Below are positions 33,239 to 39,998 of a stretch of DNA of 39,998 bases, one piece after another. Origin of the DNA: Chara braunii (taxonomy: Eukaryota > Streptophyta > Charophyceae > Charales > Characeae); contig BFEA01000356.1 of assembly GCA_003427395.1 (NCBI GenBank), forward strand, positions 883,412-923,409, given 5' to 3'. The notes under the pieces are model-generated. The model had not been told where the DNA came from. It searched no databases and saw only the letters and a program-made list of their open reading frames with translations. A program made the position numbers and the translations under genes. Within the stretch, counting starts at the first letter, position 1, and each line of letters opens with the position of its first letter.

Positions 33239-34725
33239 TTGTTGGGAAAGTCGGACTTTACACCCGCATCTCCTGTCAATGTCACCATTTTGACACCTAC
33301 CCAGTTTCACGACATTCTTCGTCAGCCTGATGCCGAACTCTACATTGTCGACATCACGGATCTCCTTATCTGTAACTCCATGCATCAGGACGCTGACCTG
33401 GTCGAGCTCGACCCACCACCCCCCGAGCCTCCCGACCCCCCTGATCCTTCATCCTCCTCATCCTCCTTCACCCCTGCTAGCTCATCTCACCTTGTTGCAT
33501 CCCTCACCACAGAGGCGCCATCGGTACCTATACCCATACCGACTCCTTCCACCCCTNCTTCAGATGCTGCTGCTGCCGAGGAGTTTGACAACCTCCTATC
33601 GTATTTGCAGCCTAGCGTTGCGGCCCTCCTTCGCGAGTATCAAGACGTTTTCCCTCCATCTGTCTCCTATAGCAGCATCCCTCTTATGCGCGATATCGAG
33701 CACCACATCTGGCTTGAACCTAACTACCGTATTCAGCATCGCGCCCCATATCACCTCTCGGTCCCTGAAGCCCAGGAACTTGAACACCCAATTGACGAGC
33801 GGCTTCGTCAGGGCTTCATTAAACCGAGTACGTCCCCATGGAGTGCGCCTGTCCTCTTCGATCGCAAGAAGGACGACACCCTCCGCCTCTGCCTCAACTA
33901 CCACGGTCCCAACGAGTATACGGTCAGAAACAGTTATCCTATGCCCCGCGCGGATGATCTGTTCGATCGCCTCTCCGGCCACCACTTTTTCACGAAGATC
34001 AATCTTCGTAGCGGATATCACCAGATCCGCGTAGCCGAGGAGGATCAGCCTAAGACCGCTTTCCGTTCTCGTTTTGGGCACTACAAGTTTACCGCCATGC
34101 CTTTCGGTCTCCGTAATGCTCCTGCCACCTTCCAGACGGCTATGAACATGATGTTCCAAGACCTTCTTGAGGACTCGGTTCTAGTCTATATTGACGACAT
34201 CTTGGTCTACAGTCGTACCTTAGAGGAGCATATGTTCCACCTTCGCACTGTCCTCCAACGATTACACGACCATGGGTTCTATGCGAAGCTCTCCAAATGG
34301 TGCTTCGCTCAACCCAAAATCGACTTCCTGGGACATCAGGTCTCCGAGCACGGATTCCACATGGACGACTCGAAGATTCAGGCCATTGTTGACTGACCCA
34401 CTCCTAGCTCTCTTCCTGCGCTATGTAGTTTCCTTGGGTTGACCAACTACTGTGGTAATTTTCTTAAAAACTACGCGGTGTATACCGCCCAGCTTACCCT
34501 TCTGACCCGTAGACGTCTACCTTTTCATTGGACCCAGGCTCATGAGGATGCCTTCCGCTCCCTCAAGCGGCTTGTCACGTCAGCCCCCGTTTTATACCTC
34601 CCTGACTACTCTCGTCCATTCATTATCACCACAGACGCTTCAGACTTTGCTATTAGAGTTGTCCTATCTCAGATTTACTCAGCCCCTTCTACTCCACCCG
34701 ATTCCACTGAGTCTCGACTCCCGTT
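33239..34725 (+). pseudogene. E4 reverse transcriptase and start of RNase H
   Basis: An acidic/Ser/Pro-rich linker (one ambiguous base at 33557) leads to RT proper: APYHLSVPEAQELE, LRLCLNYHGPN, the motif-A aspartate in FTKINLRSGYH region (here LDL has become INL), MPFGLRNAPATFQ, and YIDDILVYSR with both catalytic aspartates. The motif-A change removes the first catalytic aspartate. TGA at 34394-34396 lies where tryptophan is expected (TGG to TGA). The same frame continues through the connection to RNase H with TTDASDFAIRVVLSQ, then recognisable homology stops near 34725. Confidence 0.92.
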
Positions 34726-35040
34726 GTTGAGCGCATCGGTCCGGCACCGCACAAGGCAGCGCGGGACCCTCCCGGCTGTGTCATGCAGGAGTCGGTCTTA
34801 TCCTCGTCGCGAATACATAATGGAGCTTCCGAAAGCCGCTTCGGCCGAGTACGCCAGCCGTATCTCTCGCGATCCCCTACGATGCGAGGCACGACTTACC
34901 TCCACCTTACGGAAGTTGTCACCTTCCTTCGGTGGGCGTATCCCCGTCGAGCTATTAGTCCACAGTACCAAAGTTGATCAGTGGCAATCGCAGAGGTGGA
35001 CCAGCCGAGGGCGTTTCTCGTTCGTTGTAGCATAGGGGGT
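34726..35040. other. Junction segment after E4, no recognised gene
   Basis: An open reading stretch reaches 35035 in the E4 frame, but the residues do not resemble RNase H or integrase. It is either the highly diverged RNase H linker of E4 or foreign flanking DNA. Confidence 0.4.
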
Positions 35041-35814
35041 ACGCGCGGTATTACGCCTCTATCGGACCCGCACACGAACCGTCATCTTGGGGGTCTGAGA
35101 TCCCAAGCGCGGATCGTCGCCCGTTGACTAGGACGCATCCCACACGCCACACACACAATACAATAAAGAACATAAAAAATAAAAACACACCCACACATAC
35201 ACATACATATACAAAACGACAGAGGACAAAACAACGCGACAACACTCCTAGTCCCTTAGTAGCCATCTCATAACTCTCCGATGTGGAAATCGGCTAGGCG
35301 TCGCGCGCGAGACTTAGTATAAAACCGCGCGGATGCAGGGCTAACTCATATCGACTCGCAATGCACGCATGCGCAAGTGGTCACAATGATGGCGTACTAT
35401 GTAGTACCCATACTCATGCGGTCCTCATTAATCTCGAGGGTCGTGTTCGACATTCAAGTGTCGGCTGACACGCGCCTTGAGGGAACGATCTCTCAACGCT
35501 GGACAATCGCTAAGTGCGGTTGAGAACCACACCCTCTTCTGCATCCTACGGAGAGTGGGTAGTATACAGGTTCATACCTGTGGTGGCAATCGTCTCTTAT
35601 CGCCCTGAGGACCAGCTCCATTATCTAGGGCCTGGAGAGAAATCAAGGGGTTTGACTTTGACGGTTGCCACGAACTACAACGTCCAACTATAAAACTTTA
35701 AAAAGCAAGCAAAGGATAACAAAGGATTTCCCATTTCGCTCAAAAACATAATCTGTTTAACCCTTACGCGCGATCAAAGTAGGCCGCGTGAAAAACACCC
35801 AAAACATATGTATT

Positions 35815-35880
35815 TATATATATATCGTATATATATATATATATCGTCAAATAGTATATATATTGACGATATATATGGTT
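35815..35880. repeat. AT microsatellite with a perfect 14-base inverted repeat
   Basis: ATATATATCGTCAA (35837-35850) and its complement TTGACGATATATAT (35863-35876) around a 12-base loop, inside a TA-rich run. Confidence 0.85.
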
Positions 35881-36255
35881 ATTAATATAGGACGATCACT
35901 TCTCACGATCGCAGTGGGACTCCTCTCATCCATATATATATGTATGTGAGGGCAGGCAGTCAAATCCAAAGTCCGAATCACCAAACATACCTGCAATCAT
36001 ATCAAAGATTCAACAAAAAAGTTCATGCACTACACGGGGTCAACTTCAACCATTCTCTATACTCACACCCATTGCTTTAGTCATACAAACCTTAACCTTA
36101 GCGCACCCTTTCAGCAAATAAAATACTTAGTATCTTTGTTAAATGGCCATTCAATAAAGTCCGGGTAAAAACACAATGAAACAAATGAAACCACAGGTTT
36201 AAAGCCTTTAGGTTGAGTGGCAAGAGTGGATTGGAGTTGAATCGTAAACCGATGA

Positions 36256-36307
36256 GTCGGCAACCGACCTGTTATCAGTGATAACAAAAGGTGATCCTCG
36301 TAGGATC
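36256..36307. repeat. Three consecutive perfect hairpins
   Basis: GTCGG-caa-CCGAC (36256-36268), GTTATCA-g-TGATAAC (36271-36285), GATCCT-cgt-AGGATC (36293-36307). Confidence 0.88.
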
Positions 36308-36556
36308 AAGCTGAATCTAGCCCAAATCCTGAATCAATCGATCAAGAAGACCTGTAACACAAGACAGGTATATCCCCAAGCTAAAATCATAAGTGTATGA
36401 AGAATATAACTCCATAACATATTCTTACTCAAGATTTTTCTACAAGCTAAAAACCTAAGTCTGTCTCTAAGCCAGTGCCCAAAAAAAGGTAGACCCTGAC
36501 AGAATCTTCTCTATATAGAGTGGATTGTCAGACCCGCCACCTATCATAATATAATC

Positions 36557-36880
36557 TAACTCCTCCTATTTTAAGAAAATTTTGGCAGCGCTTCCCGTAG
36601 AAGAAGTGACCTTTTCAGAATTTATACAAAGCTAAGTTCAGAAACTGAAGTGACTTTGACTTCTCAAGGTCCAATTTTGTCTAACTTCCTGAAACTAGCA
36701 AAAATTTGGGCAGCACTCCCTTTAGAAAATGAGGTTTTCCAAATTTTTACTAAGCCAAAAAGTTGGAAAAACGATACCCTTAAAAGACAAAATTTGACTA
36801 ACTCCTTGGTTTTGTATAAATTTCGGCAGCGCTTCCCGTAGAGAAAGTAACTTACCAAGATTTATATAAGACCAAGTATA
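36557..36880. repeat. Three degenerate units of about 120 bases
   Basis: Each unit runs TAACT..., an A/T stretch, then GGCAGCGCTTCCCG or a variant (starts 36584, 36709, 36825), then a GTAGA/AAGT stretch and an A/T-rich tail resembling TTTATATAAGACCAAG. A fourth isolated core, GGCAGAGTTCCCGC, is at 38059-38072. Confidence 0.75.
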
Positions 36881-37161
36881 ACATATGATCCAAAAAAATA
36901 CAAAAATCGACCTAAGTAAAAATAAACTTAGCTCAGAAAATGCAGGAATTGAAACTAGCTCCTATGACTCTAGCACTTGGCGAGCAACTAAAGCAACTAT
37001 CTATCAAACTGAAACTCGGACTAAGTAGTAATCGCACTCAGTCACACACAAGTCAAACCACAAAGGTAAGTACTCTCACCATCCCAAAGTCAATTCATAT
37101 AAGATAGTTCATGAATCCTCAAGTAATTCAACCCTTATACTCAACTTACTTATGGCATAAC

Positions 37162-37776
37162 GCTAGATCATTCGGCTTGGAAACAATGTCCAGCACGCCT
37201 TAAGATATACACGAACAGGTTGCACAACTACTCTCTTCTTTGGGCATATGACTAGACCATTCGGCTTGGAAACAATGCCTAGCCGCCCTGAACTGTTTAA
37301 TATCTACAATTTAATAACTTTCTGATTTTGTTCTCAAAAGAAAATGCAAATATGGGCAAGGGACTGAACCATTCGGCTTGGAAGCAATGTTTATCGTGCC
37401 CAGACTACTTCCAATTATACTCTGTAATTTTCCTTCTCTTCTTAGTGATATGGCTTAGCGCTGGACCATTCGGCTTGGAAACAATGCCCAGCTGCCAGTT
37501 CGCATGCAAATATAAGTAAAGTACTTTCTTTTATACTTAGTTTATACTTATGTGCGTGGTTTTCAGGTTAAATCATCCAACTTAGAAACAATGTTCAACC
37601 TTAGACCAAAATCCTCCCTCATAATAAAACAGGAACTTAAACCCTTCAAATCAGGCAAACCCTCAGAAAATAAACACAGCAACCAGGCCATTCAACTTAG
37701 AAACAATACCTGGCCCTTCAGAAAACATCCAAATAAACATAACCCTGGACCATTCAGCTTAGAAACAATGCCCAGT
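37162..37776. repeat. Seven-copy stem-loop array with core CATTCGGCTTGGAAACAATG
   Basis: Cores start at 37169, 37258, 37370, 37467, 37574, 37689 and 37751, at spacings of 62 to about 115 bases. Each core can pair CATT with AATG around a 12-base loop. Outside it, flanking arms pair again: CTAG/CTAG, TGAA/TTTA, GCTGG/CCAGC, GGTTaAA/TTcAACC, CCAGG/CCTGG and CTGG/CCAG. Arm sequence differs between copies while pairing is mostly kept. There is no coding frame. Confidence 0.82.
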
Positions 37777-39998
37777 CTTTGGTTGACCCAGTCAAACACA
37801 TAAAGTCTGCCTTCCTCTAGTTCACCCACTTTGTCTGCTTTCAATCAAAGTAAAAAAAATAAAACGTATGCTTCACTCTCACATGTTCCTTCTATTCAGT
37901 CTGATTAAGCCCTGAAAGAAAGCAAAGTCATAGGGGCAATATCATTCATATATCAGTCAAACTAAACGGAAGTAGTCAAACAGGGGTAATATGGGGTCAT
38001 ACAGATAGAGAAAGGTATACCTGATGGTTCCCTGCCTCCAGAATCTCGCCCAGGTTTCGGCAGAGTTCCCGCAATCGGTGGGCGGACTCCCCACAGAGTC
38101 TTATTGCGGTCCTACTGGTTGCAAACTCGCCTGCCGCCTTCCTCTCGTAACCAGGACTAGACTTAGATTAAAAAGGGCAGAAGATAAGGGGTTTCAGACA
38201 CTTAAGATATAAGAAGGGGACAACTCAACTCCCAGGAGAGGGCTTTGTTATCTTCATACGCCTGAGGACCCCGCAATGATGGCCAAAACGCGGTGGCAAC
38301 TTGGTCAAACTGGAGCCAAACCGCCGAAGTCAACCCTCAACAATAACTCCTTGACACCCCTCCACAATCGCACTAGCGACTCCTCAACAAGGCCCAGCCA
38401 CTCCTCAGAGCTTCGTGGCCTGAACTGCATTGGCCTCAACTCAAGACACCGCCTGTGGCTCAGGAACACAACCCTTTTTCAGTTCTGTAATACGGCAACA
38501 AGGCAGTCCCACCAACCTTGCAGCAGGCCAAGTGTGCACACTTGGCTGTGCTGTCCTTCACAGTTTGGCCTACTGTCGCTTTGACCTACGGGGCAAGCAG
38601 CGTGCCGATCGAAACGAGTAAAGCCGCTGTCTCGCGCTCGTCTCCTCGCTGTTTGTAGTCCAGACTGATTGGGCAGCCGTGCAGGCTGGCAGGCAACTCT
38701 TCAGTCCTCGTGGCCTGCTCCCTCGTAGCTCCAGCTAGTGGGAAGAACAACAAGCCGGCCAGCAGGTAAATGTCCCATCCCACTTCTGGCTTCAGGCCCC
38801 TTTATCCACCTGGATGCACTACACACCTTCAACAGGTAAGTCTGCAGCCTGCAGCTCCCTCCTTTCCTACCGGGACACAGTGCTTGTACCAGCCGGCCGG
38901 AGTATTATCAAACGAGCCCTCCACTGCAATCAGCACGACTCCATTCCCCGTCGCACCCGTGTTGATGTTGCTTCTTCGTCATGCTGAACGATGCGCCGCC
39001 AGATGGGTAAGTCACGAATTGCGCAGCTGCCCTTACGCTCGACTGATATGTCCCTGCATTCACGGCTGCCTCCGCGTTACTTTCATCGATAGGATGAGTA
39101 GCACGGTAGCGAAACAGCGATGCACAAGGCCGTATCAACAACACGGCCACACCGCACATCGAACACGTCAATCTTCAGAAAGTCCCATGCGAAGCAAGCG
39201 GTGCACAGGCAGCGGAGCAGCGGAGGGGCGCAAACAAGGACGTTCACACATCCAAGACGGAGCAAGCAATACATAGTCCATCCACATCATGATTGAGCCC
39301 CGCGGACTGTTGGTTCCCACCACCCGCTGAGCCAAGGAGTCACTCCGACAAACATTTGCCATCTCCTACAGGCAACACAGACATCCGAACCCGAGCGGCT
39401 CCCATCTCAATGTGCCTGGCCCGTAATAGCGGTCAGGCTCGCTGGCGTGACCATGCATTTCGTCACCGATCCTCTCTAGGTACGTGCGCACCCAACACCT
39501 GGGCACGCCGGTTCACAGGTACGTCTCCAGCCCCACGCCCCGCCAACTCTCCGCCCGACCCTTCTTCCTTTCAACTTCCTCCCTATTGTACTAACGTCGA
39601 AACTGACAGCTCCATTGAAGCCGCCCCGTATCAAAACCCCCATCTTACATCTTATCCCGCTCAAATCCATATGGGATCAAGCGAAATTCGAAGTCTTCAC
39701 TCCCGCCATCCTTCCCCTCTCGACTACCTCCGCTGTTCTGACTCCCTGTCGTCCGCTCGCTGCCTCCGCTTCAGCGCTCGTCGTTGCGCTGCCCCGTTGT
39801 TTTGCTTCAACTCGCATCGCTTGCCCTCTGTGCTTTTGCTCTGCGCGCACCTGCCTCGACTGCCCGTCCAGGTTCATCCACCCGTTTTTGCCACCCCGCC
39901 GGCTTCGTTTTCTCCTCTAGCATTCCGCTCTTCCCCTCCACGTTAGGCCGCATGTTAGCACAGGCACGGCCAGGCCACTGGCTGATAAGAATGGCAAG
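37777..39998. other. No recognised gene; splice-like motifs
   Basis: Reading frames here (for example in 39293-39946, rich in Pro, Ser, Cys and Arg) show no known domain and no codon bias I can argue for. Donor-like sites occur with GT at 38766, 38836, 39007, 39480 and 39519, and an acceptor-like pyrimidine tract ends CTACAG near 39372. The stretch from about 38600 is more GC-rich. It could be an LTR or non-coding exons. Confidence 0.45.

Larger units (their letters stand above)
27443..34725 (+). mobile_element. E4: truncated Ty3/gypsy retrotransposon
   Basis: Probable 5' LTR and leader, gag (split by an insertion at 30361-31499), protease, RT and the start of RNase H. Recognisable coding ends near 34725, inside RNase H; integrase, PPT and 3' LTR are absent. 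Its RT differs from E1-E3 (YIDD rather than YLDD, and a distinct entry segment), so it is a separate lineage. Confidence 0.8.
35041..36555. other. Hairpin-rich non-coding block
   Basis: No coding frame. TATAAAA at 35318-35324 could be a promoter. Perfect short-loop inverted repeats include GTACTA-tg-TAGTAC (35394-35407), ACAGGT-tcat-ACCTGT (35566-35581), a 14-base-arm A/T hairpin (35837-35876) and three in a row at 36256-36307. Base composition (A/T-rich, few GC runs) differs from the elements to its left. Confidence 0.6.

Noticed and set aside
36250-36275. Hammerhead ribozyme
   Set aside because: CCGATGAGTCGGCAACCGAC looks like the start of a hammerhead core with stem II, but the required CTGATGA is changed and GAAA after the stem is absent.
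37162-37776. CRISPR-like repeats
   Set aside because: Spacing is irregular (62 to about 115 bases), cores are degenerate, the setting is eukaryotic with no cas genes, and the arms vary with pairing kept, which is not how CRISPR repeats look.
39293-39946. 217-residue plus-strand protein
   Set aside because: Composition is Pro/Ser/Arg/Cys as expected from pyrimidine-rich DNA; no domain, signal peptide or repeat seen, and splice-like sites lie inside it.

Overview
This window looks like repeat-rich nuclear DNA from a streptophyte, plausibly a charophyte alga such as Chara. The evidence is several Ty3/gypsy retrotransposons whose polyproteins carry C-terminal chromodomains, dense plant-type splice signals, A/T- and microsatellite-rich spacers, and an 850-base scaffold gap. 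The species call is inference from the style of the elements. I see no intact host protein gene, no tRNA or rRNA, and no bacterial-type feature. Nearly all coding sequence belongs to decayed retrotransposons, labelled E1 to E4 here.

Layout. Positions 1-27 are the polypurine tract (PPT) end of an E2-family element; 28-1037 is its LTR (copy A). 1038-2825 is a 1.8-kb repeat, X (copy A). 2826-8740 is E1 on the minus strand (gag, protease, RT, RNase H, integrase, chromodomain). 9006-18237 is E2 on the plus strand: 5' LTR (copy B), tRNA primer site, leader, gag, protease, RT, RNase H, integrase running into the gap, PPT, 3' LTR (copy C). 18238-19997 is X (copy C). 19998-27442 is E3 on the plus strand, without a visible 5' LTR but with PPT and 3' LTR. 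27443-34725 is E4 on the plus strand, cut off in RNase H and split in gag by a 1.1-kb insertion. 35036-38275 is a non-coding block full of perfect hairpins and repeated stem-loops. 38276-39998 has no recognisable gene.

How the parts fit. The two X copies are direct repeats flanking E1, as LTRs would be. E2 sits inside the right-hand copy with CCTG on both sides. E1 in turn appears to sit in the leader of E3. The best reading is a nest, E3 containing E1 containing E2. One thing does not fit: the E2-LTR/X junction also occurs at the left edge, so the nested arrangement itself has been duplicated or converted.

All four elements are broken by stop codons and frameshifts. Most stops can be explained by C-to-T or G-to-A changes, the signature of methylcytosine decay. 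The most unusual non-transposon signal is at 37162-37776: seven copies of a 20-base motif, each flanked by arms that differ between copies yet remain largely complementary, i.e. a candidate family of tandem structured RNA or DNA hairpins.
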